A stretch of 64,000 nt of DNA from Roseobacter sp. HKCCD6576-2 (GTDB taxonomy: Bacteria; Pseudomonadota; Alphaproteobacteria; Rhodobacterales; Rhodobacteraceae). The position numbers were made by a program, and so were the translations under genes. The stretch spans positions 124,001-188,000 of the forward strand of contig NZ_WVNW01000002.1 in NCBI RefSeq assembly GCF_013179285.1, written 5' to 3'. Positions 56,800 to 63,353 of the stretch are shown here, one piece after another (position 1 is the stretch's first letter; every line of letters starts with the position of its first letter). The notes under the pieces were generated by a model. It did not search any database, was not told the origin of the DNA, and was given only the letters and a program-made list of their open reading frames with translations.

Positions 56800-57509
56800 C
56801 AGTACGCCCCCACTGCCTGATCGCCGTATGTAATCGGATCAAGCGCGTTCCGCTTGGCGTTTGCGGCGGTGGTGATTTCGTTTTGCATCGGCTCGGGCAG
56901 GCCGGTGATTGCCTCCTGGATGTCGGGGCGGTTAAGCCACGCGTCTAGACCGTCGATCGACTTGGCTTTGCTGATGTTGTTTTGGACCCAATCGCGCCTT
57001 TCAGCGGGGGTCATTTCTGGCTTCTGTTTCGACTTAGGGGCCTCTTGCTGATACCCGCTGACCTTCACCTTCGACCACGGGTCTTCCGCCCAGGACCTCC
57101 ATTGAACCTTGTTGCCCACCTGCTTCACCTCACAGGCAACCCACGGGCTGTCGAGGCGGTAGAGGTATCGGCCAATCCCCCATTTCACGGCGGCGCGCTT
57201 TAGGGCATCAGAGAGACCGCCTTTCTCTGCCTCAACCTGCGTTCCACCGGCACCGTCCGACTTGCTGATCCACTCGTCACCTATCTTGATCGAGAGTGTG
57301 CAGATGGTCCTGCCGGTCGAGGTTTCTTCGTAGCTATCCTGCCAACCCTCAGGGCCGCAGACATTATCTAGGCGGTCCATAACGTCGCGCGCGTCGATAT
57401 AGGCCAACGCGAGGGCGGCATAGCCATCGCGGCCCTTGTATGGTTGCCCCTGGACGCGCCAGTGAACGGATTCGCGGGGAAACTCGGCTGACAGATTAGA
57501 CAGGTTCAT
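56799..57509 (-). CDS. Rad52/Rad22-type single-strand annealing protein
   Basis: This 236-residue protein fits the Rad52/22 phage annealing family: VHWRVQGQPYKGRDGYAALA at the start, DVMDRLDNVCGPEGWQDSY, then CTLSIKIGDEWISKSDGAG and LKRAAVKWGIGRYLY. It should anneal complementary single strands during phage recombination. I prefer the ATG at 57509 (overlapping TGATG) to a GTG one codon earlier. Confidence 0.9.
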   Translation of the reverse strand: MNLSNLSAEFPRESVHWRVQGQPYKGRDGYAALALAYIDARDVMDRLDNVCGPEGWQDSYEETSTGRTICTLSIKIGDEWISKSDGAGGTQVEAEKGGLSDALKRAAVKWGIGRYLYRLDSPWVACEVKQVGNKVQWRSWAEDPWSKVKVSGYQQEAPKSKQKPEMTPAERRDWVQNNISKAKSIDGLDAWLNRPDIQEAITGLPEPMQNEITTAANAKRNALDPITYGDQAVGAY

Positions 57510-58003
57510 CACGAAGCCCTCACTGTTAGCGTATCGCCGCCAGTAACAAGCTCAGCCCCAGGGACGGTCTCGCCCGCCTCCAAGGCCTTCTTGATAGCCG
57601 TCCGGTCGGGTTGCTTCTTCATCTGGCAGAGTTGTGTGGGAACAGTTTCCAGATCGGTGATATCCACCTTTGTGCGACCCACCGCGAGCGAGATTGTAGC
57701 CCTCGGGCGCTCCGCCTTCCGAACCCCTGCGGCCTCCATCACCCGCATCATCGCCGAGCGAGATGCCGCTTGGCGGCGCGCAAAGCGCTCTTTCCGTTCA
57801 GCCATGCCTTTCATCTGGTCGGCGATGGCCTTCTGCATGGCCTCGGCGGCGCGCTCATCTGCAATCAGGGCGTCGAGCAGGTCGCCTGTGTCAATCTCGC
57901 CATCCAGTGTATCCAGCAGCGTCATGTCGTCGAGGTCGTCGCCGCACATGTCGCGGATCATCTGCGCAACCGAAGCGATAGTGTTGGCGTCAATGTGTTT
58001 CAT
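57509..58003 (-). CDS. Gp157-family phage protein
   Basis: The 164-residue protein has the Siphovirus Gp157 layout: an acidic N-terminus, a coiled coil of about 50 residues (RAAEAMQKAIADQMKGMAER and onward), and a conserved end (MRVMEAAGVRKAERPRATIS and VPTQLCQMKKQPDRTAI). Gp157 was linked to phage resistance in streptococci, but usually sits next to annealing proteins as here. Start at 58003 overlaps the preceding stop (TGATG). Confidence 0.85.
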   Translation of the reverse strand: MKHIDANTIASVAQMIRDMCGDDLDDMTLLDTLDGEIDTGDLLDALIADERAAEAMQKAIADQMKGMAERKERFARRQAASRSAMMRVMEAAGVRKAERPRATISLAVGRTKVDITDLETVPTQLCQMKKQPDRTAIKKALEAGETVPGAELVTGGDTLTVRAS

Positions 58004-58176
58004 CACGCAGCCTCGTTGTTCTGTTCACGTTCAGCGCGGTCATTGGCTTTGCGCATTGCGTCACGAAACCATCGAAAGGTGAGAGCGTGAGATGGGTTAT
58101 TGGGGTTTGCCTTGTCCCACTCGGCAACTTCTTCAATGAAGGCGCGGAGTAGTTCATGTTGGCCAGCGGTTCTCAT
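58003..58176 (-). CDS. Small phage protein (57 residues), unknown function
   Basis: MRTAGQHELLRAFIEEVAEW followed by a charged helical region. Both ends overlap neighbours (TGATG and ATGA), which supports coding. No family is known to me. Confidence 0.68.
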   Translation of the reverse strand: MRTAGQHELLRAFIEEVAEWDKANPNNPSHALTFRWFRDAMRKANDRAEREQNNEAA

Positions 58177-58640
58177 TGCTCACGCGCCTCCTTGATTGCC
58201 ATGTCTGCTTGGTGATCCATCCAATCCCGCGAGGCGGTGATTTCGCGGCAGGCAGCGTCAAAAGCTTCTGTCCCTTCAACCATCTCGGAGAGGCCATCGG
58301 GGTAGGGGCTGTCCCACCCGAACCACATGTAGAAGCCGCCGATGTCGTTAGGCTCTGGGTTGTGCGTTTCGAGCAGAGAGCGCGCGACCGCTTCCAAGAT
58401 CATTGCTTTCTCGCTTCGTGTTGGCGTGTTGACCCATTCGTGGGTTTCATCGTTTGCGATGACGATGGACTCCCGCCAATCTCCGATCTGCGACATGTGC
58501 GGCAGAAGCTCTAAGACTTGATCGGCAAGGGCCTCTAGATCGGCCCCGAAGACACCGAACGGCGCATTTCCGTCGCTAAGCTCAAGCATGAAGATCGGCG
58601 TCGTGGCCGGTAGGGCGGCGATGTTGTCATGACGGGCCAT
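58173..58640 (-). CDS. Phage protein of unknown function (155 residues)
   Basis: A soluble, acidic protein (IFMLELSDGNAPFGVFGADL at the start, then WDSPYPDGLSEMVEGTEAF). No domain is recognised. It is joined to its neighbours by 4-bp and 1-bp overlaps. Confidence 0.75.
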   Translation of the reverse strand: MARHDNIAALPATTPIFMLELSDGNAPFGVFGADLEALADQVLELLPHMSQIGDWRESIVIANDETHEWVNTPTRSEKAMILEAVARSLLETHNPEPNDIGGFYMWFGWDSPYPDGLSEMVEGTEAFDAACREITASRDWMDHQADMAIKEAREQ

Positions 58641-58756
58641 CAGAACACCCCCACAGCAACAGAGAGGACAACGCAGACAACGATGAGCTGCGCGATGATC
58701 GCTAAGTCTGCGGCGGCTTTTACGTGCCGCAATCGATCTTCGTAGGGGGTGTGCAT
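58640..58756 (-). CDS. Tiny membrane protein (38 residues), first gene of the leftward operon
   Basis: MHTPYEDRLRHVKAAADLAI followed by a hydrophobic stretch (IAQLIVVCVVLSVAVGVF): a single-span protein. GGGAGAG lies 6 nt before the ATG at 58756. It is the first gene after the operator-controlled promoter. Confidence 0.7.
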   Translation of the reverse strand: MHTPYEDRLRHVKAAADLAIIAQLIVVCVVLSVAVGVF

Positions 58757-58798
58757 ATTGTCTCTCCCAACTGTGAGGCAGGCTCGGGTGTTGGGAGG

Positions 58799-58827
58799 AA
58801 TATGGTACATAAAATATGTACAGTCAA
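58799..58827 (-). promoter_or_regulatory. Leftward early promoter with embedded operator
   Basis: On the minus strand TTGACT (58822-58827) and CATATT (58799-58804) are spaced by exactly 17 bp, and the spacer is the palindrome GTACAT-N5-ATGTAC (58805-58821). A bound repressor would block both boxes. Confidence 0.75.
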
Positions 58828-58834
58828 CACAAAA

Positions 58835-58851
58835 GTACAAAATAAATGTAC
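58835..58851. promoter_or_regulatory. Second repressor operator
   Basis: GTACAA-N5-ATGTAC is the same operator with one changed base, centred 30 bp (about three helical turns) from the first, upstream of the leftward promoter. Confidence 0.65.
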
Positions 58852-58880
58852 ATCGATCTAATCTTGTGAGAATCACCGCA

Positions 58881-58905
58881 AAGAAAAACCCCGCCGGAGC
58901 GGGGT
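58881..58905 (-). terminator. Terminator of the Panacea/membrane-protein unit
   Basis: Reading leftward, a 7-bp stem ACCCCGC / GCGGGGT with a 4-nt loop is followed by TTTTTCTT. It isolates this two-gene unit from the leftward early operon. Confidence 0.85.
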
Positions 58906-58938
58906 GGGGGTGTTAGGATTTGGTGTTGGCGCCGGCTT

Positions 58939-59295
58939 CTATTCGCCGTTCCCGGTCTTGCCTGCCAGCCTATTGATGACTCCGTTCAGGATCCTTGCAA
59001 TCTCTTCCATCCCCATGCGCCTTGCGAGAGGAATGAGTATCAGAAGCTGAAGGACGAGGAGCGCTAGCGGCCCGCCGAAAGTGGGCATCAAAGTGAAGAA
59101 CACGATGTCGAACAAAATCACAACAATGACTATGAAGACAAACTGATCTTCTCGGCGCGCATCCTTTTCGTCCGCTAGATCATCTTGAAGCTCTTGTATT
59201 TGCTGCTCTTGCTTGGTTGGCTCCGATGCGCTTAGACCAGAGAGTCTCCGAGTTGGCTTTCGCAGATCAGAGGGTTCAGTCACTTTCCATCCCAT
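58939..59295 (-). CDS. Small membrane protein with coiled coil, partner of the Panacea gene
   Basis: This 118-residue protein has a charged coiled-coil-like region (EQQIQELQDDLADEKDARRE) and then two hydrophobic helices (FVFIVIVVILFDIVFFTLM and GGPLALLVLQLLILIPLA) ending in a basic amphipathic tail. The first 20 bp overlap the end of the Panacea gene, so it is translated with it. Given what is known of Panacea partners, it may be a membrane-acting toxin; this is an inference. Confidence 0.75.
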   Translation of the reverse strand: MGWKVTEPSDLRKPTRRLSGLSASEPTKQEQQIQELQDDLADEKDARREDQFVFIVIVVILFDIVFFTLMPTFGGPLALLVLQLLILIPLARRMGMEEIARILNGVINRLAGKTGNGE

Positions 59296-59719
59296 TGTAT
59301 TCGGCCAAGATATCAGTGTTCGGAATCGGAATCCTTCGCGTGCCTGGGATATAGTTGATTGCCCATGCACCGCCCTCCCTATGGGTAGCGTTAACAAGCT
59401 GCCCGGGGCGGGTGGAACCCAGAGCGTCATATGCTTCATCGAGCAGTTCAGCTTCTGGCGTTCCCGCCACACTGGGGTGAGGGCTGAACACGTCTTTTAC
59501 GGGGTGCGCACCAAATACTTTGGCGCGGTGGTATAGTTCCGGGTGGACCGGGCCATAGTCCCACGCTTCGAAATGGCCATTCACAAGCGGGTCGCCACCC
59601 GTGCGACCCAGATAAAACATGTGAGCCAAGTAAATGAGCTTCTGAAGCTGAAGGTTGGATAGCGTCCAGCCAGAGCGCTGCGACATATGCCTGGCTGCCG
59701 CTTGAACGTTGATTGCCAT
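59276..59719 (-). CDS. Panacea (SocA-like, DUF4065) domain protein
   Basis: This 147-residue protein fits the SocA/Panacea antitoxin domain: LQLQKLIYLAHMFYLG and then GHFEAWDYGPVHPELY are the family hallmarks. Panacea proteins neutralise many unrelated toxins, commonly encoded just downstream, and are common in prophages. The start at 59719 follows GGAGG and the unit has its own promoter and terminator. Confidence 0.88.
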   Translation of the reverse strand: MAINVQAAARHMSQRSGWTLSNLQLQKLIYLAHMFYLGRTGGDPLVNGHFEAWDYGPVHPELYHRAKVFGAHPVKDVFSPHPSVAGTPEAELLDEAYDALGSTRPGQLVNATHREGGAWAINYIPGTRRIPIPNTDILAEYNGMESD

Positions 59720-59739
59720 ACGTAGCCTCCTTTGCCGGG

Positions 59740-59768
59740 AATATACTAGCAAGTACAGCACAAAACAA
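59740..59768 (-). promoter_or_regulatory. Promoter of the Panacea unit
   Basis: On the minus strand, TTGTTT (59763-59768) and TATATT (59740-59745) are spaced by 17 bp, 21 bp before the ATG. It carries no GTACAT-type operator, so it should be active in the lysogen. From 59769 to 60052 I see no other gene. Confidence 0.6.
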
Positions 59769-60052
59769 GAACTAGCGGCGTTTCGGCCATGTTTTCCTGG
59801 GCAACAATCATTCAGCGGAGCGCTTCGGCGGCCCGTCAATTTGCATCTGTCCGACTCACCAGATTTACTTACCACCGCCAACCCTTACGCTCAAAAGAAC
59901 TTTGCCCCACAACATAATGCGGCTTGCGTGTTCCTGATTTGTTCCCCATCCTGACAGTGTAGTGCCCGGTCGATCTGTTGACGGCCTGATCCCGTGCCAC
60001 CCCTTTCCGCAAGACGGCGGAGTCAAGAATAAGAGTAACCTGGGGAGGTGCT

Positions 60053-60208
60053 ATGAATCGCGTAACGTTTTGTCTGTTGGTGCTTGTGGGGCGCTTAGGT
60101 GTGAACCTTAACTGGGTTCTAGATCCCGTTCACTGTGTACGTCGCTTAGCTTCTCGAAAAGCACATCCTGCACGTCACCGGGAAGCTGAGAGAACTGACC
60201 AAGAATAA
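60053..60208 (+). CDS. Possible small protein overlapping the repressor gene
   Basis: A 51-codon frame (MNRVTFCLLVLVGRLGVNLN at the start) follows GGGGAGGTG, a very good ribosome site, 2 nt before the ATG. The second half is antisense to the repressor 3' end. It could be a leader peptide or chance. Confidence 0.3.
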   Translation: MNRVTFCLLVLVGRLGVNLNWVLDPVHCVRRLASRKAHPARHREAERTDQE

Positions 60209-60440
60209 GGAAGTTGAAGTCTATCCGGTGTTCTCGAAAGAGGTACACCATGATGGGGCGTGAAGGGAATGACCGGCCTTTCTCAACATTGTTGACCGCC
60301 TGCTTCCCGATCCCGCCATGCTGGCCGAAAGCTTCCTGGCCAAGGCCGGTGGTTAGCCGCGCCGCCTTCATACGCACCCCGGATGCCATCTCACTCGCGT
60401 CGCCGGTCAGCGCAAGCCGCTCTTTTTCCTGTGTGTTCAT
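60108..60440 (-). CDS. XRE-family repressor (CI-like)
   Basis: The 110-residue protein has an XRE-type HTH (MKAARLTTGLGQEAFGQHGG, then GIGKQAVNNVEKGRSFPSRP) and a short C-terminal part (LSDVHSERDLEPS), without a peptidase domain. It is divergent from the Cro-like gene and between two sets of GTACAT operators, so it is the likely lysogeny repressor. No ribosome site precedes 60440; an ATG at 60482 is an alternative start. Confidence 0.85.
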   Translation of the reverse strand: MNTQEKERLALTGDASEMASGVRMKAARLTTGLGQEAFGQHGGIGKQAVNNVEKGRSFPSRPIMVYLFREHRIDFNFLILGQFSQLPGDVQDVLFEKLSDVHSERDLEPS

Positions 60441-60494
60441 GGGAAATGGATAGATCGCAGTCCACAAAAAATGAACGTCCATAAGCGCTGAGCA

Positions 60495-60523
60495 TTGACG
60501 GTACATAACAAATGTACTAAATC
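60495..60523 (+). promoter_or_regulatory. Rightward early promoter with embedded operator
   Basis: TTGACG (60495-60500) and TAAATC (60518-60523) are spaced by exactly 17 bp filled by the operator GTACAT-N5-ATGTAC (60501-60517). Transcription should start at about 60530, which is the A of the Cro-like gene's ATG. Confidence 0.7.
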
Positions 60524-60529
60524 AATGCT

Positions 60530-60769
60530 ATGACAGACGCTGAGATCATCTGCGACAAGCTTGGACGCCACATACTCATTGAGAGTCTGGGAGTAAGTAA
60601 GGCCGCGCTTTCCAACGCGCTGACGGCTGGCGTTTTCCCCTCTCGATGGTTTTCGGTGGTCAAACGAGAGTGCGAGAAACGGGACATTCCATGCCCAGAC
60701 GCGGCATTCAGTTTCATCAAGCCCGCGACCAAAGCCGCACCCAAAAACACCAAGGAGGCCACACCGTGA
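60530..60769 (+). CDS. Cro-like HTH protein
   Basis: A 79-residue protein with an HTH (DAEIICDKLGRHILIESLGV, then SKAALSNALTAGVFPSRW). It is divergent from the repressor and is the first gene of the rightward operon, as cro is in lambdoid phages. There is no ribosome site, and the mRNA seems to start at the ATG. Confidence 0.82.
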   Translation: MTDAEIICDKLGRHILIESLGVSKAALSNALTAGVFPSRWFSVVKRECEKRDIPCPDAAFSFIKPATKAAPKNTKEATP

Positions 60770-61113
60770 CCTCCCCAGTGTCCTCCGCTGTTCCTGTTCA
60801 AGTTTCTCCGACACGAGAAACAGATAAGAACGGAACCTCTCAAATGTCATGGCCCAAAGTTTTTGTGTTGTTCTGGCGCGCCGAGTTTAAGCGCTATTTC
60901 AGCCGCTTCCTGCGCCGCAACTACGCCGGACCCGAGGAAGTCAGCTTTTACTACAACGTCCGCTATCAGACCGCCGTCAACTGGTGGGATGGCGTCAATG
61001 CGCCCAACGGCTCAGCCACCAGCATGGCAGATGCGATGCATCCCGGCTGTCTGCGGGAGATGCGCGAAGAAGCATACAGAGATTGGGTGGGTGGAAATGA
61101 TCGGGCTGCTTAG
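60766..61113 (+). CDS. Phage protein of unknown function (115 residues)
   Basis: It starts with GTG at 60766 (overlapping the previous stop) behind AAGGAGG. The sequence EFKRYFSRFLRRNYAGPEEV, then YNVRYQTAVNWWDGVNAPNG suggests a DNA-binding or regulator-like helical protein, similar to HTH proteins that sense non-identical partners; this is unproven. Confidence 0.7.
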   Translation: MTSPVSSAVPVQVSPTRETDKNGTSQMSWPKVFVLFWRAEFKRYFSRFLRRNYAGPEEVSFYYNVRYQTAVNWWDGVNAPNGSATSMADAMHPGCLREMREEAYRDWVGGNDRAA

Positions 61114-61246
61114 ATTTGTGCGGGCCTTTGTGTCCGCACTTCTTTGGTTCTGCGTTGGGAGTGGTTTCGTCATCGAGGCCATTTCCGGCCAATTGGTTGA
61201 ACTTCAAAAGTTTTTGACAAACGAGATTGAGCGGAGGCGTGCATGA
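61097..61246 (+). CDS. Tiny membrane protein (49 residues)
   Basis: MIGLLRFVRAFVSALLWFCV continues into GSGFVIEAI, one membrane span, then a basic tail. It overlaps its neighbours by 17 and 4 bp. Function unknown. Confidence 0.65.
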   Translation: MIGLLRFVRAFVSALLWFCVGSGFVIEAISGQLVELQKFLTNEIERRRA

Positions 61247-61434
61247 CCCCCGCACAGAACACCAAGGCCGGACCATTACCCGTCCGTACTGCCCCTACAG
61301 ACGCGCAGGGGTGGCCTGCGGTGGCGCGTCAGGAGAGCGAGGCCGATGCTTCGTATAATGCCGCCCGCCGGGGAGGCGGCTCCACATCCCCGGCAACCAT
61401 TCCCTGGCACCACGGTTTTGCGGAGGCGTCGTGA
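61243..61434 (+). CDS. Small phage protein (63 residues)
   Basis: A low-complexity, Ala/Pro/Gly-rich protein without a recognised domain (NTKAGPLPVRTAPTDAQGW). Its ATGA start overlap and TGATG end overlap support coding. Confidence 0.6.
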   Translation: MTPAQNTKAGPLPVRTAPTDAQGWPAVARQESEADASYNAARRGGGSTSPATIPWHHGFAEAS

Positions 61435-61607
61435 TGGCTGACAAACCCACGAGCACTAACCGCCCGGAGCAGAAGCGAGATCGCGCAATTCTGGTTCGCC
61501 GTCTACGGGAGCGGGCAAGCGCTGTTCGACTACAGGTGGCTGACCTTTCAAACCAGGCACATGAACTCGATTTGGCGGCAAACGCTATCGAGGCCGCTAA
61601 TGAATAA
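61434..61607 (+). CDS. Small helical phage protein (57 residues)
   Basis: MADKPTSTNRPEQKRDRAIL, then a basic helix rich in Arg and Ala (RRLRERASAVRLQVADLSNQ). It is joined to the previous gene by TGATG. No known family. Confidence 0.6.
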   Translation: MADKPTSTNRPEQKRDRAILVRRLRERASAVRLQVADLSNQAHELDLAANAIEAANE

Positions 61608-61760
61608 ACACCCGCAACCTCGTTCCGTCTCCCTCCCTGATTGCGGGTCATCCGGTGATCGCACCGGCAACTGCTCGGCGTCCTCTGTGGCGTCGGGCCT
61701 TTTTTTCTCGGCTTCTTCTCTGGCCTCGCCATTGGGGCCGCAATCATCGGAGGTGTGTGA
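61600..61760 (+). pseudogene. Small membrane-protein gene with an apparent 1-nt frameshift
   Basis: The frame from the ATG at 61600 is polar (MNKHPQPRSVSLPDCGSSGD); from 61671 another frame encodes a clear membrane helix (LLGVLCGVGPFFLGFF, then SGLAIGAAIIGGV) and ends with a TGA at 61758-61760 that overlaps the next start. One extra C near 61668 would join both. A T7 run at about 61704 could also allow slippage. Confidence 0.55.
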
Positions 61761-61942
61761 TGTTTGGACCGTTTGCATTCCGCAAGCCCGAAAAAATGCC
61801 AGAAGGTAAATCGATGGGTGAATGGAGACGCCTCATGTGGGTCGTCTGGAAAGAGCGTGATGCGATGAGCATGGGGCGCACGGCCTGGGCGTGGATGGCT
61901 CTGTTTTTTGCCGTCTTGGCTATCATCGGATTTGCGACGTGA
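61760..61942 (+). CDS. Small membrane protein (60 residues)
   Basis: MFGPFAFRKPEKMPEGKSMG, a Trp-rich part, and one C-terminal span (AWMALFFAVLAIIGFAT). The start overlaps the preceding TGA (TGATG). Function unknown. Confidence 0.68.
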   Translation: MFGPFAFRKPEKMPEGKSMGEWRRLMWVVWKERDAMSMGRTAWAWMALFFAVLAIIGFAT

Positions 61943-61950
61943 GGTGCGTG

Positions 61951-62217
61951 ATGCAGTATGAGTGGGGGCCATGGATCGAGCATGACGGCAAGGGGTGTCC
62001 GTGCGCAGGTAAAGTGGTCCAGGTGTGGCTTTTCTGTCCCGTGCGAGGCGATCTGCCAGTCGAAACTGTTGTTGCTGGGTCGAAGGGTGGGGAGTCTTGG
62101 GATTGGCGCAATTACCCCATACTCACAAAAGTCATCCGCTACCGCATCCGGCGTCCGCTAGTTCGCGAATACCTCGAAGAAATCACAGAGACCTTGCCTG
62201 TTTTGGAGGACGCATGA
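61951..62217 (+). CDS. Small phage protein (88 residues)
   Basis: MQYEWGPWIEHDGKGCPCAG, then KVVQVWLFCPVRGDLPVETV and YRIRRPLVREYLEEITETLP. Similar proteins with this WI-HDG start occur in phages and I know no function. GAGGTG precedes the ATG. Confidence 0.72.
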   Translation: MQYEWGPWIEHDGKGCPCAGKVVQVWLFCPVRGDLPVETVVAGSKGGESWDWRNYPILTKVIRYRIRRPLVREYLEEITETLPVLEDA

Positions 62218-62630
62218 TGGAGCTTTCGTCCCACGATAAGAAGCTTGTCACCATGGCGGTAAAGGCCATGGATGCCGGTGGCTACATCATGGCTGACACG
62301 ACAGAGTCCGGCCACGAGGTCTGGCGTATCAACGGCATGAAGCCGATGTCGTCGGCCCTGGTCTCGCGTATGATCGAAGCGGGCATATTCCAAGCAAACA
62401 ACGACAGCCTCTTCCTTGACGGCCAGACCCTGCGCCGTGGCGACGGTCCACCGCCGATGGAGGCTTACTTGCGCGAGCGCCTAGGGCGGGGATACATCAT
62501 CGCGCGCCAAGGTTCACGCGCCGCCCTAAAGGCTGCCGCCTGCAGTTGCCCTGTCGTCACGAAGGCAACCTACCAAAAGGCTAAAGACGAGTGGGGCTTT
62601 CTCAATGGCCTAAGCCGGGAGGATGCATGA
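62214..62630 (+). CDS. Phage protein of unknown function (138 residues)
   Basis: A soluble protein with a winged-helix-like arrangement (SSHDKKLVTMAVKAMDAGGY, later SALVSRMIEAGIFQ) and a variable C-terminus. Its ATG overlaps the previous stop by 4 bp, behind TTGGAGGA. A DNA-binding role is possible but unproven. Confidence 0.68.
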   Translation: MMELSSHDKKLVTMAVKAMDAGGYIMADTTESGHEVWRINGMKPMSSALVSRMIEAGIFQANNDSLFLDGQTLRRGDGPPPMEAYLRERLGRGYIIARQGSRAALKAAACSCPVVTKATYQKAKDEWGFLNGLSREDA

Positions 62631-62839
62631 CCTTCCTCCGCCGCCTTCTCCGCGCCCTTAAGCAGTTTGCGGCACAATACTCGCAACAACGGGCCATCCT
62701 CGCCCAACGGGCAAATGACGCGCAAGCGGCCTACGACGCTGCCTGCGCACGCGGAGACACTCGCGCCCAACACACCACCCTCAAAGCCCTACAGGGCGCC
62801 ACACACGCCCTGATGCGCGCGGAGGTGGGGCATGGGTAA
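62627..62839 (+). CDS. Small helical phage protein (70 residues)
   Basis: MTFLRRLLRALKQFAAQYSQ, then an Ala/Gln/Arg-rich helix without recognised domain. It overlaps both neighbours (ATGA and 8 bp). Confidence 0.65.
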   Translation: MTFLRRLLRALKQFAAQYSQQRAILAQRANDAQAAYDAACARGDTRAQHTTLKALQGATHALMRAEVGHG

Positions 62840-63353
62840 GAGATCTGACTTCAAGCGCCGCCCACAGGATGCGTATGACACGCCATGCGAAGCAGTTGCG
62901 CCCCTGTTGCGGTTCCTCCCTTCTCGGTCACTGTTTTGGGAGCCTTGCGCCGGCAAAGGCGATTTGCTGGATGCGCTTTTGGAGGCGGGCCACGAGGGCT
63001 ATGGCACCGATATTGAGCCTCGGGCCACCCACGTAGGCAAAATGGACGCGCTCCTGGTTACACGTCTATTTTCAGCCCAATACATCATCACCAACCCGCC
63101 TTGGACCCGCTCCATCCTCCACCCGATGATCGAGCATTTCAGCGCCATGCGTCCGACGTGGCTCTTGTTCGATGCAGATTGGGTCCACACCAAGCAGGCC
63201 GCGCCGTACCTGCCACATCTCCGCAAGATCGTATCTGTCGGTCGGGTGAAATGGATTCCCGACAGTCCATACACCGGAAAAGTCAATTGTGCGTGGCACC
63301 TCTTTGACCAGAACGCCGAGGGCGTGACCGAGTTTGTGGGGCGGGCGGCATGA
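62832..63353 (+). CDS. Adenine-specific DNA methyltransferase-like protein
   Basis: This 173-residue protein has methyltransferase motif I (FWEPCAGKGDLLDALLEAG), an acidic residue for the ribose (YGTDIEPRATHVG) and the catalytic motif IV as NPPW, typical of N6-adenine enzymes. It is short and lacks an obvious target-recognition domain. No restriction enzyme is linked, so it probably protects or marks phage DNA. Confidence 0.8.
   Translation: MGKRSDFKRRPQDAYDTPCEAVAPLLRFLPSRSLFWEPCAGKGDLLDALLEAGHEGYGTDIEPRATHVGKMDALLVTRLFSAQYIITNPPWTRSILHPMIEHFSAMRPTWLLFDADWVHTKQAAPYLPHLRKIVSVGRVKWIPDSPYTGKVNCAWHLFDQNAEGVTEFVGRAA

Noticed and set aside
59709-59954. 81-codon plus-strand frame upstream of the Panacea gene
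   Set aside because: It overlaps the Panacea promoter and start on the other strand and has no ribosome site.
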